Assembly: GCA_905236785.1 (NCBI GenBank)
Contig: CAJOQC010000108.1
Location: forward strand, 1-12,899
Source of the DNA: an uncultured Selenomonadaceae bacterium
GTDB lineage: Bacteria; Bacillota; Negativicutes; Selenomonadales; Selenomonadaceae
Length of the DNA stretch: 12,899 nt
Reading direction: 5' to 3'
A program made the translations under genes and the position numbers. The notes beneath the pieces were generated by a model. It was given only the letters and a program-made list of their open reading frames with translations. It had not been told where the DNA came from and made no database searches. The stretch's first letter is position 1; each line of letters begins with the position of its first letter. Shown here in pieces: positions 6,562 through 12,899 of this stretch.

Positions 6562-7008
6562 TTACCTCCGCACCGACAGTTGCAGACCGATTTCGTCAAG
6601 CATCTTTTGTTCTTCCGCCAAAGCTTCGGCTTGGTACTCCTGCCAACGCTTTTCTTTTAACTGTTCGATGCTTTTTAAGTAACTCATGACTTTCATGAGT
6701 TCCTTCAACCGTTCCTGACGTTCGGCTCTGGTGTTTAATATGGTCTGTTGCTGATTTTCTATTTGTTGCCTTTTCCACGCAAAGAAACTGTTAAAGGTCA
6801 TAATCTTGCCGATTGTCACCTTTGTTCCTTCTTCGGTCAAGGCTTCGTAGTCTTTTTGCCCTTGTTGCATTTGTTCCAAAAGGGTGTTTAGCACTTGTTT
6901 TTGTTCTTCAAGACGGCGGGAAACTTCGGCGAATTTTACCTCCGCGTCCTCCTTTTTCATGCGGGTAACTTTTAGGAGGGTTTCAAGCTGAAACTTAAAC
7001 TTTTTCAT
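6562..7008 (-). CDS. fliJ: Flagellar export chaperone/ATPase stalk protein FliJ
   Basis: FliJ is the coiled-coil stalk of the flagellar export ATPase; it inserts into the FliI hexamer and contacts FlhA, and escorts empty chaperones. The product is almost entirely helical and charged, rich in Gln, Glu and Lys, starting MKKFKFQLETLLKVTRMKKE, which fits the family opening (M-x-x-F-x-F-x-L-x-x-L-L). Family length is near 147 aa. The frame can also start at a GTG (7017) whose last two bases overlap the fliI stop TGA, giving 151 aa. I prefer ATG 7008 (148 aa) on family grounds, though its ribosome site (AAGTGAG) is weak; coupling to fliI termination is likely in either case. Position directly after fliI supports the call, since sequence conservation in FliJ is low. 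Confidence 0.9.
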   Translation of the reverse strand: MKKFKFQLETLLKVTRMKKEDAEVKFAEVSRRLEEQKQVLNTLLEQMQQGQKDYEALTEEGTKVTIGKIMTFNSFFAWKRQQIENQQQTILNTRAERQERLKELMKVMSYLKSIEQLKEKRWQEYQAEALAEEQKMLDEIGLQLSVRR

Positions 7009-7013
7009 GGCTC

Positions 7014-8339
7014 TCACTTACCGCCGCTGATGCCCAAAAGTTTTTTCTCCGTGGTGTCGTAATCGTCAACCTCGTAAATATCTTGGCACAGAAAATCGTT
7101 AATCTTGTCGATTTTTTGCACCGCCTCGTCAATTTTCGCGCTGGAGCCTTTCACATACGCGCCGATATGGATTAAGTCCTCTGCATCTTTATACACCGCC
7201 ATAAGAGAGCGCATCTGCTGCGCCGCCTTTAGGTGGTCTTTCGTGACAACTTCATTCATTACGCGGCTGACGCTTGGCAAAACGTCGATGGCGGGGAAAT
7301 GATTTTGCGCCGCTATCGCCCTTGACAGCACGATATGCCCGTCCAAAATGGAGCGCACCGCGTCGGCAATAGGCTCGTTCATGTCGTCGCCGTCAACCAA
7401 AACAGTATATATGCCGGTGATTGACCCGGTGTCGCTTGTTCCCGCCCGCTCAAGAAGTTTCGGCAAAATCGCAAACACCGACGGCGTATAGCCGCGAGTG
7501 GCGGGGGGTTCGCCTATGGTAAGCCCCACTTCGCGCTGTGCCATGGCAAAACGCGTCACCGAATCCATCATCAAAATGACTTTATGCCCCTTGTCGCGGA
7601 AATATTCGGCAATAGCCGTGCCGGTCATTGCTCCCTTGAGGCGAACAAGCGCGGGTTGATCGGATGTGGCCACCACCACCACCGACCGCTTTAGCCCTTC
7701 TTCGCCCAAGTCGCGCTCGATAAAATCCCGCACTTCGCGACCGCGTTCGCCGATTAGGGCGATAACGCTTATATCCGCCTCGGTGTTGCGGGCTATCATG
7801 GAAAGGAGCGTGGATTTGCCCACGCCCGACCCCGCCATAATGCCGATACGTTGACCCTGCCCCATTGTGATTAGCCCATCGATAGCCCGCACGCCGACAT
7901 AAAGGGATTCGTTTATGCGCGGGCGGGTAAGGGGCGGCGGCGGCGGCGCAGTGAGCGGGTATTCTTCCGTCGAAAGTATCGGTCCTTTGTCGTCCATGGG
8001 GTTGCCAAGCCCATCAAGAACGCGCCCCAAAAGTTCGTCGCCCACCTTCACCTTGAGGGTTTTTTGCGCGGAAATAACTTCGCACCCCGGCCCTATGCCC
8101 TGCATATCGCCTACGGGCATAAGCATTACATGGCCGTCGCGAAAGCCCACCACTTCCGCCGGAACGGGCGGTTGACCCGAAAAATGGGAATGAACGTAGC
8201 AAAGTTCGCCCACGCTTACGGGCGGCCCTTGGGATTCTATAACCAGACCTATAACTTGCGTCACTTTGCCGGTAAGCTGTATGGGGACGCAACCGTCAAC
8301 GGCGTTTAAGAATTTCTGCTTGTCGATATTGATTTCCAT
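7014..8339 (-). CDS. fliI: Flagellum-specific type III export ATPase FliI
   Basis: FliI is the hexameric cytoplasmic ATPase that helps feed rod, hook and filament subunits into the export gate; related to F1-ATPase beta. In the 441-aa product the Walker A loop is GSGVGKST (170-177, K175), the catalytic glutamate is E198 in IALIGERGREVRDFIE, and Walker B is KVILMMDS (253-260, D259). Further family blocks are PPATRGYTPSVFAILPKLLERAG (278-300) and FPAIDVLPSVSRVM (348-361). The spacing K175-E198 equals that of Salmonella K188-E211, so all key residues are present. The length is normal (Salmonella 456). ATG 8339 follows GGTGAG (8343-8348). It sits between fliH (20-nt gap) and fliJ (stop next to the fliJ start), its two partners in the ATPase complex. 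Confidence 0.98.
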   Translation of the reverse strand: MEINIDKQKFLNAVDGCVPIQLTGKVTQVIGLVIESQGPPVSVGELCYVHSHFSGQPPVPAEVVGFRDGHVMLMPVGDMQGIGPGCEVISAQKTLKVKVGDELLGRVLDGLGNPMDDKGPILSTEEYPLTAPPPPPLTRPRINESLYVGVRAIDGLITMGQGQRIGIMAGSGVGKSTLLSMIARNTEADISVIALIGERGREVRDFIERDLGEEGLKRSVVVVATSDQPALVRLKGAMTGTAIAEYFRDKGHKVILMMDSVTRFAMAQREVGLTIGEPPATRGYTPSVFAILPKLLERAGTSDTGSITGIYTVLVDGDDMNEPIADAVRSILDGHIVLSRAIAAQNHFPAIDVLPSVSRVMNEVVTKDHLKAAQQMRSLMAVYKDAEDLIHIGAYVKGSSAKIDEAVQKIDKINDFLCQDIYEVDDYDTTEKKLLGISGGK

Positions 8340-8359
8340 AAGCTCACCATCTTATATTT

Positions 8360-9307
8360 TTATTTTATTTCCTTCGCCAACACGCCTTTTACGGCCTCTT
8401 TCAACATCTCAAGTTGAGTTTGCAAACGCGCATCCACACTGCCGTTGGGGGTCTCAAGCAAACAGTCCCCCGGCTTTAGGCTCTCGTCGGACTGTACCTC
8501 AAGGTTGGCGTTGCCCCCCGTCAGCATGGCGCGAAATTCGTCCCGCGCCATAAGCACAAAGTCATAACAATCCGGCGCGACATGAATTATAATTTCCTTT
8601 TGGTCGCGAACCTTGGCAAGGGCTTGGCGCACCGCCGGCAAAATAACCTGCGGCACATCAATAAAATGTTGGGGGATTACCTTTTCCACCACGCGCATAA
8701 CAACTTCGGCAAAATCCTGCTCCGCCTGCAAAAGATAATCTCCCGTAGCCTCCTTGGCGGTTTGCAGGACGTGTTCGGCGTACTCGACGGATTCTTTCAT
8801 GCGGTCTTTCATTTCTTCCGTCGCCGCTTTTATGCCTTCTTCGTGCCCCACGGCATAGCCTTCGTCATGACCTTTTTTGTAGCCTTCGTCATGGGCTGTT
8901 TTGGTGGTTTTTGTCTTTATCTCTTCACATTCTGCCGTGGTATCGGCGCGCAGTTTTTCCGTTTCGTCTTTTGCGGCGGCGCGAAGGGCTTCCGCCTCCT
9001 CTGTTGCCGCCTGTTTTATTTTGTCCGCCTCGGCCTGCGCCTCTTGGATAAGAATTTCGGCGCGAACGTCGGCATCTTTTAGCTTTTCGATAGCCCGCTG
9101 TTCTTTGGCGGCTATTTCCGCCATCATGTTGTTTACGGCTTCTTCGTCGTAAGCAGGCTTTTTTTCTTCTTCTTCGTCCTCGTCGTCAAAATCCTCTTCT
9201 TCGTCGGCGTCTTCGTCCGTGTCCTCTTCCTCAGGTTTTCCCGTCGGCACTTCGATGCGATACTTGTCCTCTTGCCACACGAAGCCCTTGATGACCTTAC
9301 TATACAA
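8360..9307 (-). CDS. fliH: Flagellar assembly protein FliH, with acidic N-terminal segment and TTG start
   Basis: FliH dimers bind FliI, restrain its ATPase and tether it to the C-ring and export gate; it resembles the peripheral stalk of F/V-ATPases. The 315-aa product opens SKVIKGFVW, with W11 in the place of the gate-binding tryptophans of FliH, then has a run of nearly all Asp/Glu (26-48), a long coiled coil (56-135), glycine repeats with period four (GYKKGHDEGYAVGHEEG, G142-G158), and the C-terminal FliI-binding domain (about 195-310, including MRVVEKVIPQHF and SLKPGDCLLET). Salmonella FliH is 235 aa, so this one is longer. The start must be TTG (9307), because a TGA codon lies directly before it in frame; the next possible start would remove the conserved N-terminus. 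It overlaps the end of fliG by 8 nt, so coupled translation is expected. Confidence 0.95.
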   Translation of the reverse strand: MYSKVIKGFVWQEDKYRIEVPTGKPEEEDTDEDADEEEDFDDEDEEEEKKPAYDEEAVNNMMAEIAAKEQRAIEKLKDADVRAEILIQEAQAEADKIKQAATEEAEALRAAAKDETEKLRADTTAECEEIKTKTTKTAHDEGYKKGHDEGYAVGHEEGIKAATEEMKDRMKESVEYAEHVLQTAKEATGDYLLQAEQDFAEVVMRVVEKVIPQHFIDVPQVILPAVRQALAKVRDQKEIIIHVAPDCYDFVLMARDEFRAMLTGGNANLEVQSDESLKPGDCLLETPNGSVDARLQTQLEMLKEAVKGVLAKEIK

Positions 9308-10337
9308 TCATCTCGTCCCCCTGTCCGCGAGAAACAACGATTTCGCCCTTGTCCTCAAGGACGCGGATAATATTGACAACCTTCTGTTGCGCCTCTTCAA
9401 CGTCACGAATTTTAACGGGACCCATATACTCGATTTCTTCTTTGAGCATATCGGCGGCGCGTTTGGACATATTTTTGTAGACCTTTTCCGCAACCTCGGC
9501 GGGGGTGGCCTTCAATGCCAAAGACAAATCCTTGCTGTCCACTTCGCGCAGTACCATTTGCAGGGAGCGGTCGTCCAGCATGACAATATCCTCGAACACG
9601 AACATGAGGCGTTTAATCTCTTCAGCAAGTTCGGGGTTGTCAACTTCCAAGCTCTCGATGATGGATTTTTCCGTGGTACGATCCACGCGGTTCAATACCT
9701 CGACTATTGCCTTTACGCCGCCGGCGGTGGTGAAATCTTGGGTCATAAGCGCAGACAGCTTCCGCTCCAAAACCCGCTCCACTTCGCGGATAACATCAGG
9801 AGACGTCCTGTCCATGACGGCAATTCTTTTTGCTACGTCCGCTTGCGCCTCCGGGGGCAACGCGCCCAAAACCGTTGCCGCCTGCTCCGGCTCTAAGTAC
9901 GCCATGATGAGAGCGATTGTTTGCGGATGTTCGTTTTGAATAAAGTTAAGAAGTTGGGACGGGTCTGTTTTTCGCAAAAAGTCGAAGGGGCGAACCTGCA
10001 AGCTCGTGGTAAGGCGATTTATTATGTCCATGGCCTTATCGGAGCCCAAAGCCTTTTCAAGAACGCTCTGGGCGTACTCCAAGCCGCCGGAGGATATGTA
10101 ATCCTTCGCCATGGCCATCTGATAAAATTCGCTTATTACCGCCGCTTTTTGCTCCGGCGTCACCTGTTTTAGATTGGCAATTTCAAGAGTAAGACGCTCA
10201 ATTTCATCGTCGTCAAGGTGAGTAAAGAGTTTTGCCGAATACTCAGGCCCCAAGGCGATAAAGAGAACCGCCGCCTTTTGTTGGTTGGTAAACTCCTGCT
10301 CTTCCGGCTCGTCGTCGTACATATCGCGTTTTGCCAT
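9300..10337 (-). CDS. fliG: Flagellar motor switch protein FliG
   Basis: FliG forms the upper part of the C-ring, binds FliF, and turns stator ion flow into torque. Counting from ATG 10337 (345 aa), the N-terminal FliF-binding domain covers about 15-110 (TNQQKAAVLFIALG), the middle domain has EHPQT (136-140) for FliM contact, the Gly-Gly hinge is at AGGVKAIVEVLN (205-216), and the C-terminal domain has MFVFEDI (245-251) followed by the charged torque ridge DDRSLQMVLREVDSKDLSLA (255-274; R257, R264, D267). Length is typical. The open frame extends to a TTG at 10355, but GGAGG (10347-10351) sits 9 nt before ATG 10337 and decides the start. This ATG lies one base after the fliF stop, so the two genes are probably coupled. 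Confidence 0.97.
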   Translation of the reverse strand: MAKRDMYDDEPEEQEFTNQQKAAVLFIALGPEYSAKLFTHLDDDEIERLTLEIANLKQVTPEQKAAVISEFYQMAMAKDYISSGGLEYAQSVLEKALGSDKAMDIINRLTTSLQVRPFDFLRKTDPSQLLNFIQNEHPQTIALIMAYLEPEQAATVLGALPPEAQADVAKRIAVMDRTSPDVIREVERVLERKLSALMTQDFTTAGGVKAIVEVLNRVDRTTEKSIIESLEVDNPELAEEIKRLMFVFEDIVMLDDRSLQMVLREVDSKDLSLALKATPAEVAEKVYKNMSKRAADMLKEEIEYMGPVKIRDVEEAQQKVVNIIRVLEDKGEIVVSRGQGDEMIV

Positions 10338-10338
10338 G

Positions 10339-12045
10339 TCATTCTTCCTCCGCAAGCCACGTCTTTACCAACATGGCAACTTCCGCCGGTCGCGTGTCGA
10401 TAAGATCGAGTATCGTTTGTTTTTCGTCAAGCTGACGTTTTTCTTCTTCGGTGAGTTCTTCTTCGGCCGGCATTTCCTCTTCTCCTTCCGGCGGTAAGCC
10501 TGCTGCGGCTCTTAACGCCGCATCTCTTGCGGCGGCCGCAGCGGCGGCCTCCTCTTCGGCTCTTGCTGCAGCGGCGGCCTCGGCGGCCGCCAATTCTTCG
10601 GCAATTCGTTGTTGTTCAAGTTCCTCAAGCCGTCTTGCCTCGGCAGCCTCGGCCTCGGCCTGCAAACGTTTCTTCCTGCGCCACCACAAATACGCGGCTA
10701 TTGCCAACAACAAGAGCAACAAAAGCCCTATGGCAATATACATCATGCGTTCTTGACGCGCCCGCTCCGCTGCTTCTTCGGCGGCTCTGCGGTCGGCGGC
10801 CTCGGTGCTAAAGGGCAACGGCTCTACGGACACTGTGTCGCCGCGTTCCGGGTTTATGCCGATGGCGGAACTCACCGCCCGCACCAAACTTTCCTGTTGC
10901 GCGGTATCGACGCTTTCGTCAACCAAAACGGCTACGGTAAGGCGGCGAATAGACCCCGGCGCAGCAACTATTTTCTGCTTTTCCTCGTTTATCTCGTAAT
11001 TCTTTATGGATTCGGCGCGGGAATAGTCCGCATTGGCGTTGCCGTTTTCGGCGACGTAACCGGGTACGTTGCTCTGTATTCCGGCCGCGCCCCCCGGCAT
11101 GGTGGATGTGCCGCTGTAGGTTTCGTTTATATCCTGTTGACTGCGAATAATGCCGGATTCATCGACAACCGGCGTAAATATCTGTCTGTCGGTCTGCCGC
11201 TGGTCAAAGTCAAGTTCCACGCTGACTTGCGCTATGGCTTTTCTTTCCCCCAAGGTTTGATCGAGTAGGCTTTGCAAATTGCGTTGCAAGCGAACCTCGA
11301 CTTTTCGCGTCATCTCAAGCTGTGTCATGGTTTGCTTGCCGACGTTCATATCCCCTTCTTCGTCGGGGTCGTTCAATATCTTGCCGGTATCGTCAACAAT
11401 GGTTATGTTTTCCGGCGAAAGACTTTGAACACTGTGGGCGACAAGGTTGACTATGCCTTTTATTTCCTTTTGGGTAAGCTGTTCTTCTTCGGGCAAATCC
11501 GGCATCAGCATGAGCATTATAGACGCTGTGGCGGGTTTTTCGTTCTTTTTGTAAAGGCTGTCTTCCTGCAAAACTATATGAACACGCGCTTTTTGTACGG
11601 CGTGAATTTGTTCGATTGTACGGGTCAATTCCCCTTGCAGAGCTTGGAGATAATTAACCTTGTTTTGAAACTCCGTAACCCCCAACTTGCTGTCGTCAAA
11701 CAGTTCAAAGCCTTTGTTGCCTCGCGGCAACCCCTCGACGGCCAAAGACATACGAAGGTCATGCACTGTTGGCGACGGCACTAAAATGGTCGTGCCTCGC
11801 GGAGTTTCTTCTATTTTGTATTCAACTTTGTTTTCCTGAAGTTTGGCCGCCACTTCACCGGCATCTTTAGCTTCCATATTGGTGAAAAGGGGCACCATGT
11901 CCGGCTTGCTGCTCAACCAAAAGGCCGCGCCCAAAAGGGCTAAGACCAGAAGTATAGCAACGCCCAAGAGTATATACCGCTGTCTTTGGTCAAACCGTTC
12001 CAAGAACTGGCGGTAACGCTCTCTCCAATCTGCCAAAAAACTCAC
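10339..12045 (-). CDS. fliF: Flagellar MS-ring protein FliF, with long Ala/Glu-rich cytoplasmic tail
   Basis: FliF forms the MS-ring in the inner membrane, the base for rod, C-ring and export gate. In 568 aa: first membrane span at about 24-44, periplasmic ring-building motifs at about 48-280 (including KGFELFDDSKLGVTEFQNKV and NYLQALQGELTRTIEQI), a variable periplasmic loop (280-350), second span at about 434-454 followed by RRKKR, and the C-terminal FliG-binding peptide (546-568, DLIDTRPAEVAMLVKTWL). Between the second span and that peptide lies an unusual Ala/Glu-rich stretch (about 462-515), probably a long helix. No ATG is in place: the frame begins at GTG 12045, but its ribosome site touches the start, and TTG 12036 (giving a product starting ADWRERY) is better spaced from GGTGA. 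The start is therefore uncertain by three codons. Confidence 0.97.
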   Translation of the reverse strand: MSFLADWRERYRQFLERFDQRQRYILLGVAILLVLALLGAAFWLSSKPDMVPLFTNMEAKDAGEVAAKLQENKVEYKIEETPRGTTILVPSPTVHDLRMSLAVEGLPRGNKGFELFDDSKLGVTEFQNKVNYLQALQGELTRTIEQIHAVQKARVHIVLQEDSLYKKNEKPATASIMLMLMPDLPEEEQLTQKEIKGIVNLVAHSVQSLSPENITIVDDTGKILNDPDEEGDMNVGKQTMTQLEMTRKVEVRLQRNLQSLLDQTLGERKAIAQVSVELDFDQRQTDRQIFTPVVDESGIIRSQQDINETYSGTSTMPGGAAGIQSNVPGYVAENGNANADYSRAESIKNYEINEEKQKIVAAPGSIRRLTVAVLVDESVDTAQQESLVRAVSSAIGINPERGDTVSVEPLPFSTEAADRRAAEEAAERARQERMMYIAIGLLLLLLLAIAAYLWWRRKKRLQAEAEAAEARRLEELEQQRIAEELAAAEAAAAARAEEEAAAAAAARDAALRAAAGLPPEGEEEMPAEEELTEEEKRQLDEKQTILDLIDTRPAEVAMLVKTWLAEEE

Positions 12046-12075
12046 CCTTCCGGTAATTGTCTAAACGGTCAGAAA

Positions 12076-12378
12076 TTATACCTGCATTCTCATTATTTCC
12101 TGATAAGCGCTGACCGCACGATTTCTAAGCTGAAGGGTCAGTTGCATGGCTATCTCGGCCTTTTGCGCCGCAACTATTACTTCCGATATATCTTCAACTT
12201 TGCCCGCCGCTAAAGCAGCCGTCCGCTCGTCCGCTTTTAACTGCAAGGCGTTGGTTTTCTTCAAAGCATCCGTCAAATACTCGCCAAAAGTCATGACTTC
12301 CTCTTTGGGGAGTGTTTCCCCAAGGTGGCTTGTCGCGCTCATTTTGACGGGTGTCATTTGCAGTGCTTCAATTTCCAT
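12076..12378 (-). CDS. fliE: Flagellar hook-basal body complex protein FliE
   Basis: FliE is the small adaptor between the MS-ring/export gate and the proximal rod, and the first rod substrate exported. The 100-aa product has normal family length and the helical C-terminal signature: FGEYLTDALKKTNALQLKAD (31-50), ALAAGKVEDISEVIVAAQKA (55-74), and LTLQLRNRAVSAYQEIMRMQV (80-100, in which the closing Ala-Tyr-Gln-Glu-Ile-Met-Arg-Met is typical). ATG 12378 follows GAGGC (12387-12391) at 8 nt. It lies 19 nt after flgC and 30 nt before fliF, the usual flgBC-fliE-fliF order. Confidence 0.97.
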   Translation of the reverse strand: MEIEALQMTPVKMSATSHLGETLPKEEVMTFGEYLTDALKKTNALQLKADERTAALAAGKVEDISEVIVAAQKAEIAMQLTLQLRNRAVSAYQEIMRMQV

Positions 12379-12397
12379 CAGCTATCGCCTCTTTTCG

Positions 12398-12856
12398 TTA
12401 TTGCCGCCCAATGTCCATAGCCTTTTGCGCCATACTCTTGGCGGCGTTAATCGTTGCCGCATTGGCTTCGTAAGCGCGGGAGGCCGTTATCATGTCAACC
12501 ATTTCCGCCACAATATTTACGTTTGGATGCTCCACATACCCTTCGGCGTTGGCATCGGGATGCCCCGGATCATAAACCAAAGGACCGTCCGCCGTGTCCC
12601 GCTCAATGGCGACGGCGCGAACGCCTTCGCCGGGTTTGGGGTCTTTTCTGCCCAAAGAAATATGCAAAAATTTTTCAAAGTCGCGGCCGGTTTTTGGTGT
12701 ACGCGGCTCAAAGACCACATAGCGGCGATGATACGCGCCGCCTTCACGGGTGCGCGTGGTGTTGGCGTTGGCGATGTTGTTGCTTATTACGTCCATTCGG
12801 AGCTTTTCGGCGGTAAGCCCGGAGGCCGCCGCGTCGATGCCCAAAAACATTCCCAT
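12398..12856 (-). CDS. flgC: Flagellar basal-body rod protein FlgC
   Basis: FlgC is a proximal rod subunit exported by the flagellar apparatus, with no signal peptide. The 152-aa product shows the rod motif at 6-34 (IDAAASGLTAEKLRMDVISN, then NIANANTTRT), EGGAYHRRYVVFEP (38-51), GYVEHPNVNIVAEMVDMITA (106-125) and SRAYEANAATINAAKSMAQK (126-145), the helix pair that forms the rod core. Length is typical. Two ATGs (12856 and 12850) are possible: GAGGAA near 12865-12870 suits the first, while AGGAAA near 12857-12862 suits the second. The partner flgB is expected upstream but lies outside the window. Confidence 0.97.
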   Translation of the reverse strand: MGMFLGIDAAASGLTAEKLRMDVISNNIANANTTRTREGGAYHRRYVVFEPRTPKTGRDFEKFLHISLGRKDPKPGEGVRAVAIERDTADGPLVYDPGHPDANAEGYVEHPNVNIVAEMVDMITASRAYEANAATINAAKSMAQKAMDIGRQ

Positions 12857-12888
12857 TTTCCTATTCCTCGCTCGTCATGATAAAACAA

Positions 12889-12894
12889 ATTATA
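12889..12894 (-). promoter_or_regulatory. Possible sigma-70/SigA -10 box upstream of flgC
   Basis: The minus strand has a perfect TATAAT 33-38 nt before the first flgC ATG, in an AT-rich stretch. A -35 box would lie beyond the right edge of the window, so the promoter cannot be tested here. If flgB lies immediately upstream, this hexamer is more likely to be chance in an AT-rich gap. No recognisable FlgB C-terminus is seen in 12857-12899. Confidence 0.25.
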
Positions 12895-12899
12895 TTTTA

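Noticed and set aside
8340..8359. AT-rich TATAAG stretch between fliH and fliI as a promoter
   Set aside because: The gap is only 20 nt, no -35 box is seen at a suitable distance inside fliH, and a ribosome site (GGTGAG) explains the end nearest fliI.
9219..9896. Plus-strand open frame of 225 codons, and similar ones at 10609-11268 and 4682-5308
   Set aside because: All are antisense to fliG/fliH, fliF and fliK/MotE-like coding sequence, with no family resemblance. They arise from the codon bias of the real genes.
10338..10355. Upstream TTG extension of fliG (six more residues)
   Set aside because: The extension would cover the GGAGG ribosome site at 10347-10351, which is correctly spaced for ATG 10337.
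10500..10620. GC-rich GGCGGCCGC-like repeats as a repeat element
   Set aside because: They are in-frame Ala/Glu codons of the FliF tail, with no unit of constant length and no spacer structure.
12146..12880. Plus-strand open frame of 244 codons
   Set aside because: It lies opposite flgC and fliE, which have clear family motifs and correct ribosome sites. Its translation shows no recognisable domain.
12857..12899. C-terminal end of flgB at the right edge
   Set aside because: All three frames hold stops or peptides unlike a FlgB C-terminus, so no partial gene can be supported in these 43 bases.

Overview
The window is one block of flagellar structural and export genes. All twelve lie on the minus strand, so the operon reads from the right edge to the left. 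The order of transcription is flgC, fliE, fliF, fliG, fliH, fliI, fliJ, a soluble lytic transglycosylase, a MotE/YlxF-like membrane protein, fliK, flgD, a small flagellar-operon protein (TIGR02530-like), and flgE. A perfect 17-bp hairpin terminator lies just after flgE. Every plus-strand reading frame is a shadow of these genes. No tRNA, rRNA, mobile element or CRISPR array is visible, and no gene-free stretch exceeds about 110 bases.

The gene order, the strong Shine-Dalgarno sites (GGAGG/AGGTGA types), the YlxF/MotE gene before fliK and the TIGR02530 gene between flgD and flgE all point to Bacillota with a fla/che-type operon. A diderm Negativicutes (Selenomonadales-like) host is plausible but not proven. 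GC looks close to 50 percent.

The right part (about 6560-12860) encodes the base and export motor. It covers a rod protein (FlgC), the rod/MS-ring adaptor (FliE), the MS-ring (FliF), the rotor switch protein (FliG) and the cytoplasmic ATPase complex (FliH, FliI, FliJ). These genes are packed with overlaps of up to 8 nt or gaps of 1-30 nt, which suggests translational coupling. The middle (4985-6557) holds a muramidase-type enzyme without a signal peptide, probably a rod-assembly enzyme exported by the flagellar apparatus, and a one-span MotE-like protein. The left part (61-4909) is the hook module: hook-length ruler FliK, hook cap FlgD, the small operon protein, and a hook protein FlgE with a large variable insert.

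The most interesting regulatory signal is in the 75-nt gap upstream of fliK. It contains a good match to a sigma-28 (FliA/SigD) promoter, overlapping two copies of an ATTTCGCG repeat spaced 20 bp apart. This suggests the hook module has its own late promoter inside the operon. Other points worth a second look are the signal-less transglycosylase, the alanine/glutamate-rich FliF tail, the large FlgE insert and long FliK, the TTG start of fliH inside fliG, and termination right after flgE. I found no clearly new multi-gene system; this is mainly a well-conserved flagellar operon with unusual details.
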